Positions 25,515-34,889 of a stretch of DNA of 48,738 nt are shown piece by piece. The DNA is taken from NCBI GenBank assembly GCA_947383005.1, contig CANDBT010000034.1, positions 1 through 48,738 on the forward strand, given 5' to 3'. The position numbers were made by a program, and so were the translations under genes. The notes under the pieces are model-generated. The model made no database searches, was not told the DNA's origin, and worked only from the letters and a program-made list of their open reading frames with translations. The DNA comes from an uncultured bacterium (GTDB lineage Bacteria > Bacillota > Clostridia > Lachnospirales > Lachnospiraceae). Positions within the stretch are counted from its first letter, which is position 1, and each line of letters begins with the position of its first letter.

Positions 25515-26168
25515 TCAGGGAACGATAACAAACCCCTGTGGTGGCGGCGGAAGCTCCACGGCTACTCCCGGTTTGCCGTCAAGACTTTTGGAAGACATCT
25601 TGATCGAACCGGAAACCCAGGCAAAGAACTGGGCCATATCTCCGGCTGAGAGCGTGTTCATCATCAATACGCTCTCCGTAATCTTCTTCAGATAGGAGGT
25701 ATCGGCGGAAGACCCTGCCGCACAGGCAATGATATTGGCTGTCTTCACTCCTTTAATCTTCTGGACAGCCTGGTTAAACGTTTCGATGTCGGTAGGCGAA
25801 CCGTCGGTCAGGATAAACACCAACGGCCTCCAGTCCCCTTTCTGCGACTCAGTCGATTTACGCACTTCACTGCCAATGCAGTCAATCAGTACATTCAGCG
25901 CTTCGCCAAGAGCCGTCGCGCCGCCTGCATGGAGTTCCGGCTCCTTAAACTGCATCAGCTCCGTAAGCGGAGTAATCTGTCTGGCCTTGCTGTCAAAGGC
26001 TATCACCGACAAATATGCCGTCTCCAATGCCTGGGGATCGCCCCTCAATTCGGAGAGCAGCGCCTTCACTCCCTGCCGGACTGCTTCTATCGGCTCCCCC
26101 ATCATTGAACCAGAACAGTCCAGCAGCAAATATACTGGTAACCTACGGGAAAAATCATTCATGGCCAA
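25515..26168 (-). CDS. terY: TerY-like VWA-domain protein
   Basis: A 217-residue protein with one von Willebrand A domain. The metal-ion site has DCSGSM near residue 18, the Thr in AGGATALGEAL and the Asp in LTDGSPTD, so the MIDAS is complete. The C-terminus ends in a short Pro-rich tail. TerY proteins scaffold the kinase/phosphatase pair in Ter systems. It is the promoter-proximal gene, with TAAAGGAGG before its ATG and a promoter at 26208-26236. Confidence 0.85.
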   Translation of the reverse strand: MAMNDFSRRLPVYLLLDCSGSMMGEPIEAVRQGVKALLSELRGDPQALETAYLSVIAFDSKARQITPLTELMQFKEPELHAGGATALGEALNVLIDCIGSEVRKSTESQKGDWRPLVFILTDGSPTDIETFNQAVQKIKGVKTANIIACAAGSSADTSYLKKITESVLMMNTLSAGDMAQFFAWVSGSIKMSSKSLDGKPGVAVELPPPPQGFVIVP

Positions 26169-26207
26169 ACCTCCTTTATTGTCGATTCATGCAACAAAAT
26201 TTAGTTT

Positions 26208-26236
26208 ATTTTATCACATTCAATATCTTTTTGCAA
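26208..26236 (-). promoter_or_regulatory. sigma-A promoter of the Ter operon
   Basis: On the minus strand TTGCAA (26231-26236) and TAAAAT (26208-26213) are separated by exactly 17 bp, 40 bp upstream of the terY-like ATG. It is the only good promoter I find upstream of the Ter genes. Confidence 0.65.
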
Positions 26237-26264
26237 TGTACATTTCTGACCATTTCTCCCCTGC

Positions 26265-28154
26265 TTACTCCAGTTCGCTGAGCCCGGTATAAAGTTCATA
26301 ATAGCGCCCCTTTTGCGCCAATAATTCCTCATGGTCGCCCCGCTCGATAATCTCGCCCTGCTCCAACACCATGATAGCATTGGCATTGCGCACGGTTGAC
26401 AGGCGATGGGCAATAACCAAAGTAGTCCTGTCGGCCATCAGCCGATCCATGCCATGTTCGATATGTTTTTCCGTGCGGGTATCCACAGAGCTGGTCGCTT
26501 CGTCCAGAATTAAAATCGGGGCCCGTGAAACGGCTGCCCGGGCAATGTTCAATAACTGCCTCTGTCCCTGGCTCAGATTTGCCCCGTCCCCTTCCAGCAT
26601 GGTTTGATAACCTTGGGGAAGGCGGTTGATAAATGAGTGGGCCGAAGCTGTCTTTGCTGCCTGAATAACTTCTTCATCCGTAGCATCCAGCCTGCCGTAA
26701 CGGATATTTTCCATCACCGTACCGGTAAATAAATGGGTATCCTGCAGCACCATGGCAATATTTTGACGCAGATTATCCCGCCGTATCTGGCGGATATCCA
26801 CTCCGTCAACCGTAATTGAACCGTTCTGAATATCATAAAACCGGTTAATCAGATTCGTAATGGTGGTTTTTCCCGCCCCCGTGGAACCGACGAAAGCAAT
26901 CTTTTGTCCCGGTTTTGCATACAAGCTGATATCTTTTAAAATCACTTTATCCGGATTATAGCCGAAAGTCACATGATCCAACACCACATGGCCTTTCATC
27001 GGCGCCAATGTCTTCGCCCCGGGAAGATCCTCCGGCTCCGGCGCTTCATCCATCACGGCAAATACCCTTTCCGCGCCGGCCAAAGCGGAAAACACATTGC
27101 TGACCTGCATGGATATTTCGTTAATCGGGCGGGAAAACTGCCGGGAAAAGTTCAAAAACACCGTCAGGCCTCCCACGTCAAAATTCTTAATAATACACAG
27201 AAGCCCGCCGATACAAGCAGTCAGGGCATAATTCACCTGACTCAGGTTTCCCATGACCGGACCCATAATCCCTCCGAAAAACTGGGCGCGGATCTGATTG
27301 TTCCGCAGCTCTTCGTTGAGCAAATCGAATTCTTCCTGGGCCATATCCTCATGGCTAAATACCTTCACCACCTTCTGGCCGGTTATGATCTCCTCGATAT
27401 AACCATTCAGCGCCCCCAGGGAAGATTGCTGGGCGGAAAAATGCTTATGGCTCTGCTTTGCCACCATGCCGCCCGCCTTTACCATCAGCGGAATCATGGC
27501 CAGAGTCACTAACGTCAGCCAGATATTGGTGTAAATCATCAAAAACAACGTTCCCACAATGCTGAGCAGACCGGCAAAAAGCTGAACCAGCGTATTGCTC
27601 AGCATCATCCCTACCGTATCCACATCATTCGTAAAACGGCTCATCAGATCACCGTTACTGTTGGTATCATAAAAACGCACCGGGAAGCTCTGCATTTTCC
27701 CGAACAAATCATTGCGCAGCTTCCTAAGGGCCGTCTGCGCCACTGTCAGCATTATCCGCGCCTGAAAGTAATTGGCGGCTATTCCCACGGCATATACCAG
27801 CGCCATAACTGCCAAAGCCCGCAAAAGCCCTGCCGCATCGCCTCTGGATCCGTCAGCCGGCGCAATATATATATTGATAATCGGACGCAGCAGATAAGAG
27901 CCGAGAAGAGTCCCTAAAGTATTTAAAATAATGCAGATAAAAGCCGCAAACAATTTCGGCGTGTCCCCTTTCAAATAGGACAAAAGCCGCCGGACGGTAG
28001 CTATGCTGTCCTTGGGACGGCCTTTGCCCATCATCCGCTTTCTCCTTGGGCCTCCCGGCCCCAGTCCAGGCATGCCTCCGGGACCCCCATTGACAAAACC
28101 GCTGTTCCTTCCATAACGTTTATTCAGGCTTTTCAGCTTTTCTTCCCGATTCAT
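26265..28154 (-). CDS. ABC exporter subunit, consensus ATPase site
   Basis: A 629-residue half-transporter: N-terminal Gly/Arg-rich cytoplasmic segment (about 55 residues), six membrane helices, then an ATPase with Walker A GSTGAGKTT, signature LSQGQRQLL, Walker B ILDEATSSVDT with the catalytic Glu, and H-loop IAHRLSTV. It overlaps its partner gene by ATGA, so the two are co-translated. Together they form a heterodimeric multidrug-type exporter. It is 97 bp from the Ter promoter region and may be independent of it. Confidence 0.9.
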   Translation of the reverse strand: MNREEKLKSLNKRYGRNSGFVNGGPGGMPGLGPGGPRRKRMMGKGRPKDSIATVRRLLSYLKGDTPKLFAAFICIILNTLGTLLGSYLLRPIINIYIAPADGSRGDAAGLLRALAVMALVYAVGIAANYFQARIMLTVAQTALRKLRNDLFGKMQSFPVRFYDTNSNGDLMSRFTNDVDTVGMMLSNTLVQLFAGLLSIVGTLFLMIYTNIWLTLVTLAMIPLMVKAGGMVAKQSHKHFSAQQSSLGALNGYIEEIITGQKVVKVFSHEDMAQEEFDLLNEELRNNQIRAQFFGGIMGPVMGNLSQVNYALTACIGGLLCIIKNFDVGGLTVFLNFSRQFSRPINEISMQVSNVFSALAGAERVFAVMDEAPEPEDLPGAKTLAPMKGHVVLDHVTFGYNPDKVILKDISLYAKPGQKIAFVGSTGAGKTTITNLINRFYDIQNGSITVDGVDIRQIRRDNLRQNIAMVLQDTHLFTGTVMENIRYGRLDATDEEVIQAAKTASAHSFINRLPQGYQTMLEGDGANLSQGQRQLLNIARAAVSRAPILILDEATSSVDTRTEKHIEHGMDRLMADRTTLVIAHRLSTVRNANAIMVLEQGEIIERGDHEELLAQKGRYYELYTGLSELE

Positions 28155-29890
28155 GCGCTCACCTCCCGTTCCTTATCCCTCTGAGAATAATAAATCTCCT
28201 GATAAGCTTCACAGGAATCCAGGAGTTCTTCATGGCTTCCCATGCCGATAATTTTCCCCTCATCCAGCACAATGATCTGATCTGCCTCTTCCACAGAACC
28301 GATCCTCTGGGCAATGATAATCTTCGTCGTCTCTCTCAACGTAGTCCTGAAGCACTCCCGTATTTTCGCCTCCGTAGCCGTATCTACCGCGCTGGTAGAA
28401 TCATCCAGGATCAAAATCTTCGGTTTCTTCAGCAAAGCCCTGGCAATACACAGACGCTGCTTCTGCCCTCCGGATACATTGACCCCGCCCTGACCCATAT
28501 CCGTATCATATCCATGGACAAAAGAAGACACAAAACCGTCTGCCTGGGCCGCTCCTGCAAAGGCACGGATTTCTTCCATGGAAGCTTCCTCATTCCCCCA
28601 CCGCAGGTTTTCTTCTATCGTCCCGGAAAACAGCACATTTTTCTGCAGCACCATGCCTACGCCTTCCCGAAGGTTTTTCAAAGAATACTCCCGTACATCC
28701 GTTCCATCTACCAGGACCTGTCCGGCGGTCACATCGTATAGGCGCGGAATCAACTGTACCAGCGAAGTCTTCCCGCTGCCGGTTGCCCCGATAATTCCGA
28801 TAACCTGCCCCGGCTTTGCCGTGAAACTGATATGTTCAAGCACCTGATCCCGACCATTCTTCCCATAACTGAAAGAGACATCCCGGAATTCAATCCTCCC
28901 TTCCTCCACTTTCTTTTCCTTCTTCCCAGCCTCTTTATCCGTCAAATCAATTTCCGTCCTCATCACTTCATTAATCCGCTTTATCGAGGCCATAGCCCGC
29001 GCACTCTGCAGAAACACCATGGACAGCATCATCAGCGACATCAAAATCTGCACAATATAAGTGGTAAAGGCCGTCAAATCCCCCACCGGCATACTCCCGC
29101 CGATAATCAGGTTCCCCCCATACCAAACCACGGCCAGAGTAGTGATATTCATGGCAACCATCATTACCGGCATCGTTAAAATTACCACCCTCATGGCCCG
29201 GAGGCTGTTCTTCTGCAAATCTTCATTTGCCAGGCGGAAACGCTCTTTTTCAAAATCCTCCCGCACAAACGATTTAATCACCCGCACATTTACCAGAGCT
29301 TCCTGAATACCCGAATTTAATTTGTCCAGCTTCGTCTGCATAATCCCAAACCGGGGATAAGCCGTAGTCATAATCATGCCGATGCTCAGCCCCAGCACAG
29401 GTATGACTACCAGAATAATCATTGCCAGCCGGTAATTCATGATAAATGCCATAATCAGCGCGCCAATCAGCATTCCCGGCGCCCGGAGGGCCAGCCGCAA
29501 AAACATGGTCATCACCTGCTGTACCTGCTGTATATCGTTCGTCAGCCGTGTCACCAGGGAACCCGTGCTGAATTCGTCGATATTCCGAAACGAAAAGTGC
29601 TGTACCCGGGCGAACAAATCCCTGCGCAGGTCGCTGGTAAAACAAATAGCGGCTTTGGAAGAAAAATATGCTCCTCCTATTCCGCTGATGCCCATGACAA
29701 ACGCTACGGCTACCATTAAAACTCCCATCCATAAAATATAACGATAATCCCTGTCCGCCACCCCCTGGTTGATAATCAGCGACATCATTTTAGGCAGCAT
29801 AATCTCCCCCAACACCTCCGTAATCATCAGGCAGGGGCCGATAATAAACGCGCTTAAATAGGGTTTTGCATATTTTCCGTATTCTCCCAT
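28151..29890 (-). CDS. ABC exporter subunit, degenerate ATPase site
   Basis: A 579-residue half-transporter with six membrane helices and an ATPase: Walker A GATGSGKTS, signature VSGGQKQRL. Walker B reads ILDDSTSAVDT, so the catalytic Glu is Asp, and the switch His is Gln (IAQRIGSV). This pairing of a degenerate and a consensus subunit is the hallmark of heterodimeric exporters such as BmrCD or TM287/288. It is upstream of its partner and 25 bp after cbiT's start codon on the same strand. Confidence 0.9.
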   Translation of the reverse strand: MGEYGKYAKPYLSAFIIGPCLMITEVLGEIMLPKMMSLIINQGVADRDYRYILWMGVLMVAVAFVMGISGIGGAYFSSKAAICFTSDLRRDLFARVQHFSFRNIDEFSTGSLVTRLTNDIQQVQQVMTMFLRLALRAPGMLIGALIMAFIMNYRLAMIILVVIPVLGLSIGMIMTTAYPRFGIMQTKLDKLNSGIQEALVNVRVIKSFVREDFEKERFRLANEDLQKNSLRAMRVVILTMPVMMVAMNITTLAVVWYGGNLIIGGSMPVGDLTAFTTYIVQILMSLMMLSMVFLQSARAMASIKRINEVMRTEIDLTDKEAGKKEKKVEEGRIEFRDVSFSYGKNGRDQVLEHISFTAKPGQVIGIIGATGSGKTSLVQLIPRLYDVTAGQVLVDGTDVREYSLKNLREGVGMVLQKNVLFSGTIEENLRWGNEEASMEEIRAFAGAAQADGFVSSFVHGYDTDMGQGGVNVSGGQKQRLCIARALLKKPKILILDDSTSAVDTATEAKIRECFRTTLRETTKIIIAQRIGSVEEADQIIVLDEGKIIGMGSHEELLDSCEAYQEIYYSQRDKEREVSA

Positions 29891-29915
29891 TGCTGTTCCT
29901 CCTCTCTTTCTTCAT

Positions 29916-30494
29916 TCAAAGCCTTTCCCCAGACTCGTCAGTTTTACCCTGCAAAGTGACAATATAGACAGGATTCTGCCCTTTCATCATATGATAGCGC
30001 CCTATCCGCTCGGCTTTTGCCACCTGGATGCAGACAATTTCCGCCTCTATGCCCTTTTGGTTTACATATTCGCTAATCTTAGCCAGCGTTTCCAGCGCGA
30101 TCACATTCAATACTACTCTTGCCCGGGAATTCCTGTTCCAAACACAATCCAGAATTTCTTCCAGCCTGCCATCGCTTCCGCCGATAAACACTCTATCCGG
30201 CGGCGGCAGCGCCTCCAAAGCTTCCGGCGCTTTCCCCTGCCTGATGCTCAGATTCCCCACATGAAACTTTTCCCTGTTTTGGGCGATAAGCCTGCAGCCT
30301 TCTTCTTTTTGCTCAACCGCATATACATGCCCCCGCCTGACTGCAAAAGCAGCTTCCACGGATACCGATCCTGTCCCGGCTCCGACATCATAGAAAATAT
30401 CTTCTTCCCTCAACGCCAGTTTCGACAAAGACACTGCCCGGATTTCACTTTTCGTCATCGGTATATTTCCACGGATAAATTGTTCATCTCCCAT
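29916..30494 (-). CDS. cbiT: cobalt-precorrin-6B C15-methyltransferase (decarboxylating) CbiT
   Basis: A 192-residue SAM methyltransferase with motif FYDVGAGTGSVSVEAAF, and an N-terminal IPMTKSEIRAVSLSKL typical of CbiT. It methylates C15 and decarboxylates ring C acetate. It is the last gene of the cobalamin cluster, 30 bp after the cbiJE fusion. Confidence 0.9.
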   Translation of the reverse strand: MGDEQFIRGNIPMTKSEIRAVSLSKLALREEDIFYDVGAGTGSVSVEAAFAVRRGHVYAVEQKEEGCRLIAQNREKFHVGNLSIRQGKAPEALEALPPPDRVFIGGSDGRLEEILDCVWNRNSRARVVLNVIALETLAKISEYVNQKGIEAEIVCIQVAKAERIGRYHMMKGQNPVYIVTLQGKTDESGERL

Positions 30495-30524
30495 TACTCC
30501 CGCCCTTTCTGCTAATCCATGTTG

Positions 30525-32018
30525 TTAGAGCAAAAAAATCCTTTTTTTGCTCAATATTACCGCAGCCAGGGAATCCGCCTCCTGATGCTGCAGGTCAACT
30601 GCTTTCCCTTCCAAAATCCGCTCTTCTTCGTAACCCAGCCGGATACCTGCCTGCACCCAGGCATCACCTAAACCGGCCCGAACCAATCTCCGGCACAAAC
30701 CTTCTAAATTTTGCTGCCCTCCCAGCAAAAGGAACACCCGCTCATGTTCCTGCAGGAGTTTCTCTATGGGACAATCCCGGCCATGAGCGCTGGCCAGATA
30801 AAGATGCTCCCAGGAAATCCCCAGACGGGCACACAGACAAGATACCGTAGAAACTCCCGGATACATTTGTACATCCGGTCCGCTCTTTCCCTTTCCTATC
30901 TGCTCAAGCAAGGAGCGGCATCCGCTGTAAAATCCGATATCTCCGGAATAAATTACCGCCACTTTTCCGTATTCCGGATGGGATTTTATCCATTCAAGCA
31001 CATCTTTCCCCAAATATATCGGCTCCCGGGGTTTTTCCCCGATCCACTTTTCTGCATCCTGCAGCATCCTGGGCGCTCCAAGCACTGCCTCGCTGGCTTT
31101 AAGCGCTTCCAGGGCTTCCCAGGTTATTTGCTTTCCCTGACCCATTCCCACTCCGATAAGGGACAATCTCTGCCGCCTTTTTTGCTCCTGTTTCCTCTGT
31201 CCTAAATATTTTTGTCCCGCCGGTCTCTGTCCGGGTTCTTTTTTCAGCTCTTCCGCCATTTTTTCCAGTTCTTTCCGTGCCCCGGCGGCAAAAATCCCGC
31301 CTTCTTCCTTCTCCTGTCTTTCCATCACAATCACCTGGATCCCACAAGCTTTGGCCGCCTCTACCTTCTCCCTGAATCCCCCCTGGCTGCCAGACTCTTT
31401 TGTCACCAGCCACCCGGCGTCAACCGAATGGATCAGGGCGCAATTCAGCTCCTGTGAAAAAGGCCCCTGCATAGCAATAATATATTTTCCGGCCACACCC
31501 AGTTTTTCACAATCGGCAATCACCTGGCTGGAAGGCAGCACTCTTACGTAAAGACGGCCTTTTAAATCAGACGATTGGGCAAAAACCGCCAATTCTTTGC
31601 TTCCCGTGGCAAGAAGTACAGGCTTTTCATCCTTCCTCAAAAGCTTTACCGCCTCTTCCGGCGTATTTACCGTATGTATCCAGGAAGCATTTTCTCCGCC
31701 ATAATTTTCCCTCTCCCGCAGAACCCGCAAATAAGAAACTCCCTTTTTTTTACATGCAGCCGAGATCTGAACCGTGGCTTCTCTGGCATAGGGATGCGTG
31801 GCATCCAGAACCAAGCGGGGTGTTTCTTGCTCAAAAAGCCGCTCAATGCCTTCTCCGTCAAGAGCGCCGCAACGCACGAAAAGACAGGGTTTGTCCGCCA
31901 GAAGGTTTTGCCCATATTCCGTCGTCACGCTGACCAGGGTCAAAAGCCCCAATCCGGCCGCATATTCTGCTAGTTCCCTGCCTTCCGTCGTCCCTCCAAA
32001 AACAATCACTTCCACCAT
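30525..32018 (-). CDS. CbiJ-CbiE fusion (precorrin-6A reductase / C5-methyltransferase)
   Basis: A 497-residue fusion. The N-terminal 250 residues are a CobK/CbiJ reductase (VIVFGGTTEGRELAEYAA, VLDATHPYAREAT). After a basic linker (GQKYLGQRKQEQKRRQ) the C-terminal 220 residues are CbiE (LIGVGMGQGKQITWEAL, AVIYSGDIGFYSG). It sits directly upstream of cbiT, so the CbiE and CbiT steps (one enzyme, CobL, in the aerobic route) are on one transcript. Confidence 0.88.
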   Translation of the reverse strand: MVEVIVFGGTTEGRELAEYAAGLGLLTLVSVTTEYGQNLLADKPCLFVRCGALDGEGIERLFEQETPRLVLDATHPYAREATVQISAACKKKGVSYLRVLRERENYGGENASWIHTVNTPEEAVKLLRKDEKPVLLATGSKELAVFAQSSDLKGRLYVRVLPSSQVIADCEKLGVAGKYIIAMQGPFSQELNCALIHSVDAGWLVTKESGSQGGFREKVEAAKACGIQVIVMERQEKEEGGIFAAGARKELEKMAEELKKEPGQRPAGQKYLGQRKQEQKRRQRLSLIGVGMGQGKQITWEALEALKASEAVLGAPRMLQDAEKWIGEKPREPIYLGKDVLEWIKSHPEYGKVAVIYSGDIGFYSGCRSLLEQIGKGKSGPDVQMYPGVSTVSCLCARLGISWEHLYLASAHGRDCPIEKLLQEHERVFLLLGGQQNLEGLCRRLVRAGLGDAWVQAGIRLGYEEERILEGKAVDLQHQEADSLAAVILSKKRIFLL

Positions 32019-32081
32019 CGGCTTTTCTTCCTTTCCCCTAACCCCTGACGGCTTTTCTTCACAGTTGCTTGTCTTTTAGGG

Positions 32082-33179
32082 TCATTGAATTTTTTGTTCT
32101 TTTCCTACCTGGTAATTTTCTGCCGCCACCGCTACTGTAACCGAATCGCCCACATGCTTTCTTATCAGCAGATAGCTTCCGTCGCCGGCGCCCAAAAGAG
32201 CTGCCCGCTCACATACATTTCCCGTCCCCGTCACCCGACGCACAAATGCCGATTCCTGCACCGGGGCCTGCACATTTTCCAATTCCGCCGCCGAAAAAGT
32301 AGACAAAGGAACCTTCCAACGCTCCGCCAGCTCGCAAAGCCCCGGCTCCCGCTTCTTCAAATCAATGCTGGCTATCCGGGAAACCGCCTGTTTATCCTGG
32401 CCCGCTTCCCGAAAAACAAATTCCACTTCTTCTTCAATCCGGCTGGCCGGAACCCCCTTTCTGCACCCAATCCCCACGGTCAGTATCGGCGGAACCAATC
32501 GCAGCATTTGTTTATCTGCTGTTTCTCTTGTGGTAATCCACACATTGATATCCTGATGCTTTCCCCAGACATATCCATCCGGCATCGGCTCGGCCAGGGA
32601 AAAATCACTGTAAAAGCCTACTGGTTTTCCTTCAAGAAGCGCGGCAGACACCTGTTTTGCCAGATGCCTGCTGGTGATTTTCAATCCTCTGTCTGCGGCC
32701 CAGGCGTCAACAGCCGTTATTCCCCTCACATCGGTAGCTGTAGTAATGACCGGAACGGCCCCGGCAATCTGCGCAGTCAATTCCGCCAGCCTGTTGGCGC
32801 CCCCCACATGGCCGGACAACAAAGAAATCGCATACCGGCCGGCCTCATCTACCACCACTACTGCCGGATCAGTCATTTTATCCTTCAGGCATGGCCCTAC
32901 AGCCCGGACGGCAATTCCCGCCGCTCCTATGTAAATCAAACCATCGTAAATCAAACCGTTATAAGTCGAGTCATCCGAGTGGCCAAACTGTCTTCTGGTC
33001 CACTCCCCCGCCGACTCCTTAAGCAAACGGATGGGTAAATCCCCTTTTTCCTGTTCTTCATCAAAAAAACGGCTCTTTCCATATCCGTCGCATTCTATTC
33101 CCAATTCCCGGAAACCTTTTATCAATTTTCTGCATAAAGCAGCACCCATCCTGGAAAAGCAGATTACTGCCAGCCTCAC
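32082..33179 (-). CDS. cbiG: cobalt-precorrin-5A hydrolase CbiG
   Basis: A 365-residue CbiG, which opens the lactone of cobalt-precorrin-5A. The middle part has YIGAAGIAVRAVGPCL and LLSGHVGGANRLAE, and the C-terminal part has VGIGCRKGVPASRIEEEV. The start is GTG at 33179, overlapping the cbiD stop as GTGA, with GGAGGA upstream; translational coupling is likely. Confidence 0.9.
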   Translation of the reverse strand: MRLAVICFSRMGAALCRKLIKGFRELGIECDGYGKSRFFDEEQEKGDLPIRLLKESAGEWTRRQFGHSDDSTYNGLIYDGLIYIGAAGIAVRAVGPCLKDKMTDPAVVVVDEAGRYAISLLSGHVGGANRLAELTAQIAGAVPVITTATDVRGITAVDAWAADRGLKITSRHLAKQVSAALLEGKPVGFYSDFSLAEPMPDGYVWGKHQDINVWITTRETADKQMLRLVPPILTVGIGCRKGVPASRIEEEVEFVFREAGQDKQAVSRIASIDLKKREPGLCELAERWKVPLSTFSAAELENVQAPVQESAFVRRVTGTGNVCERAALLGAGDGSYLLIRKHVGDSVTVAVAAENYQVGKEQKIQ

Positions 33180-34474
33180 CTTGCTTCCTCCTGTCCCTTC
33201 TGTCTCTTCTGAAAATAATCCCGCAAAAGCTTTTCTGCGTCCGGTGTTTTTCCCGCTAACTTATGAGCCGAGGAAAATACCATGACTTCTGTCTCCAGGC
33301 GTCCGTCCGTCCATTCTGTAATCTGTTCCTTTACCTGAGCCGCCGCGCAGGCGAGCACCGGCTCAGCCAGCCGGAGCGTCTGCAGATACCCGATAACTTC
33401 CTCCGTAGTATTTGCGTTATGTATCCTCTCCCTGTCCCAGCAAATTTTCCTTGTCCCTGTCCCCTTGTCCCGGCACAAGCTTTCCTTGTCTTTGTCCCCC
33501 TGTTCTGACGCGAGCTCCGTCAGGCGCAGCATCTGCTCCATCCGGTGATCTCCGTATTGCGAGTGGGTATTCGCCATCCCTCCGGCCACTTTCACTAACT
33601 TTCCTATATGCCCCACAAACAAAAGCTTGTCAAACCCTTCTTCCACAGCCATCAGCACAGAAGCGCCGACAAAATTGCTGCACTTCACCCCTTCCCCCAA
33701 AGGGACGCCCAAAACTTTCTGCAAAAACACCTCGCCGTAGTTCCCCGGTGTCATCAAAAGCACACGATGTCCGGCGGCTGCTTTCATTCGCATATCCAGG
33801 CGAATAGTCTCCACCAATGCCTGTTCGCTCATCGGGCAGACAATCCCCGTAGTCCCCAGCACGGAAATCCCGCCCTCAATACCCAAGCGGGGATTAAATG
33901 TCTTCGACGCCAGTACCGTTCCTTCCGGAATAGCAATCCTGATTTCCAGACCGCCTTCATAACCGGCTTCCTTCCGGACTTCCTCCACAGCCTCAAAAAT
34001 CATTGCCCTCGGCACAGGATTGATCGCGTAGTGTCCGGGCGGGCAGGAAAGCCCTTTTTTAAAAGCGATCCCGATTCCTTTCCCCCCATTCAGATAAAGA
34101 CCGGGATACTTGTCTGAAACGTATCCTTTCCCGGCATGGCATAATTCCTGATAGCCGTCTTTTGAGAGAGGAAGCACCGACGCGTACACCCATACCCCAT
34201 TTGTCACATCAGGGTCGTCTCCCGCATCTTTTTTCAATTTCCACCAGCACGGAGCATTTCTTGATTTATCAAGTTTTTTTTCTTTTTCCCCACCCGGGCC
34301 GCCGGGAGCCGGCATCGGCCAAAAGCTTGCTTTTTTCCCGTTTCCCAGACAGACGGCAATCTCACCCGGCTCTTTTTTTGCCAGCAAAAAAACGGCTGCG
34401 GCTTTTGCCGCAGCCGACGCATAAGTCCCCGTAGTATATCCACTCCGCAGCTTTTGCTTTTCTATCCTATCCAT
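33176..34474 (-). CDS. cbiD: cobalt-precorrin-5B C1-methyltransferase CbiD
   Basis: A 432-residue CbiD. It opens with LRSGYTTGTYASAAAKAA and has the diagnostic VFLLA and GVDAAFNPRLGIEGGISVLGTTGIV-like run (here TFNPRLGIEGGISVLGTT). A Lys/Asp-rich insert follows residue 60, and a second insert of about 30 residues (EQGDKDKESLCRDKG) lies near residue 330; both are low-complexity. It overlaps the spore-protein gene by 8 bp. Confidence 0.9.
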   Translation of the reverse strand: MDRIEKQKLRSGYTTGTYASAAAKAAAVFLLAKKEPGEIAVCLGNGKKASFWPMPAPGGPGGEKEKKLDKSRNAPCWWKLKKDAGDDPDVTNGVWVYASVLPLSKDGYQELCHAGKGYVSDKYPGLYLNGGKGIGIAFKKGLSCPPGHYAINPVPRAMIFEAVEEVRKEAGYEGGLEIRIAIPEGTVLASKTFNPRLGIEGGISVLGTTGIVCPMSEQALVETIRLDMRMKAAAGHRVLLMTPGNYGEVFLQKVLGVPLGEGVKCSNFVGASVLMAVEEGFDKLLFVGHIGKLVKVAGGMANTHSQYGDHRMEQMLRLTELASEQGDKDKESLCRDKGTGTRKICWDRERIHNANTTEEVIGYLQTLRLAEPVLACAAAQVKEQITEWTDGRLETEVMVFSSAHKLAGKTPDAEKLLRDYFQKRQKGQEEAR

Positions 34475-34703
34475 CGCTTCGTTCTCCCGCCTCTTTTTGC
34501 ATCTGCCGCTTTCTCTTAGTGATCAAGCCGCCGATTCTCCCGCTTTCTTTGGAAGTCAGGCTTTTCCACCCGTTTTCCAATATCTGCGGACCAAGGCCCA
34601 GCTCTTCCGCAATTTCGAATTTCAATTGTTCCTCCGGCGTCATATTGTTTATATCAAACGGTTTTTTTGATTTTTTTTGATTTTTTAATTTACTAACTGA
34701 CAT
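34467..34703 (-). CDS. small acid-soluble spore protein, alpha/beta type-like
   Basis: A 78-residue protein resembling alpha/beta SASP, the DNA-protecting proteins of spores: LKFEIAEELGL, then WKSLTSKESGRIGGLITKRKRQ matches the conserved G-R-I-G-G-L/M region. The N-terminus is Lys-rich. It is preceded by AAAAGGAG and a promoter-like sequence (34820-34849), and it overlaps the cbiD start codon. This indicates a spore-forming host. A SASP gene inside a vitamin cluster is out of place. Confidence 0.75.
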   Translation of the reverse strand: MSVSKLKNQKKSKKPFDINNMTPEEQLKFEIAEELGLGPQILENGWKSLTSKESGRIGGLITKRKRQMQKEAGERSDG

Positions 34704-34819
34704 AAGACGGCATACTCCTTTTCTGGTTCATGTACTCCTGAATGTTACCGTTCACAGATACCCCGGAAGCTTTCCGGAATGCAGTACTAACTGTTTTTCT
34801 ATCGATAACCTTATGGGAA

Positions 34820-34849
34820 AGTATACCCTTCTTTCTTTTTCTTATACAA
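34820..34849 (-). promoter_or_regulatory. possible promoter before the spore-protein gene
   Basis: On the minus strand TTGTAT (34844-34849) and TATACT (34820-34825) are spaced by 18 bp in the 186-bp gap after cbiP. It would serve the SASP-like gene and cbiD downstream. A forespore-type promoter cannot be excluded by eye. Confidence 0.4.
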
Positions 34850-34889
34850 ACAGTACAGACTCAGCCTCTCCCCCCGCCTGCCATAATTC

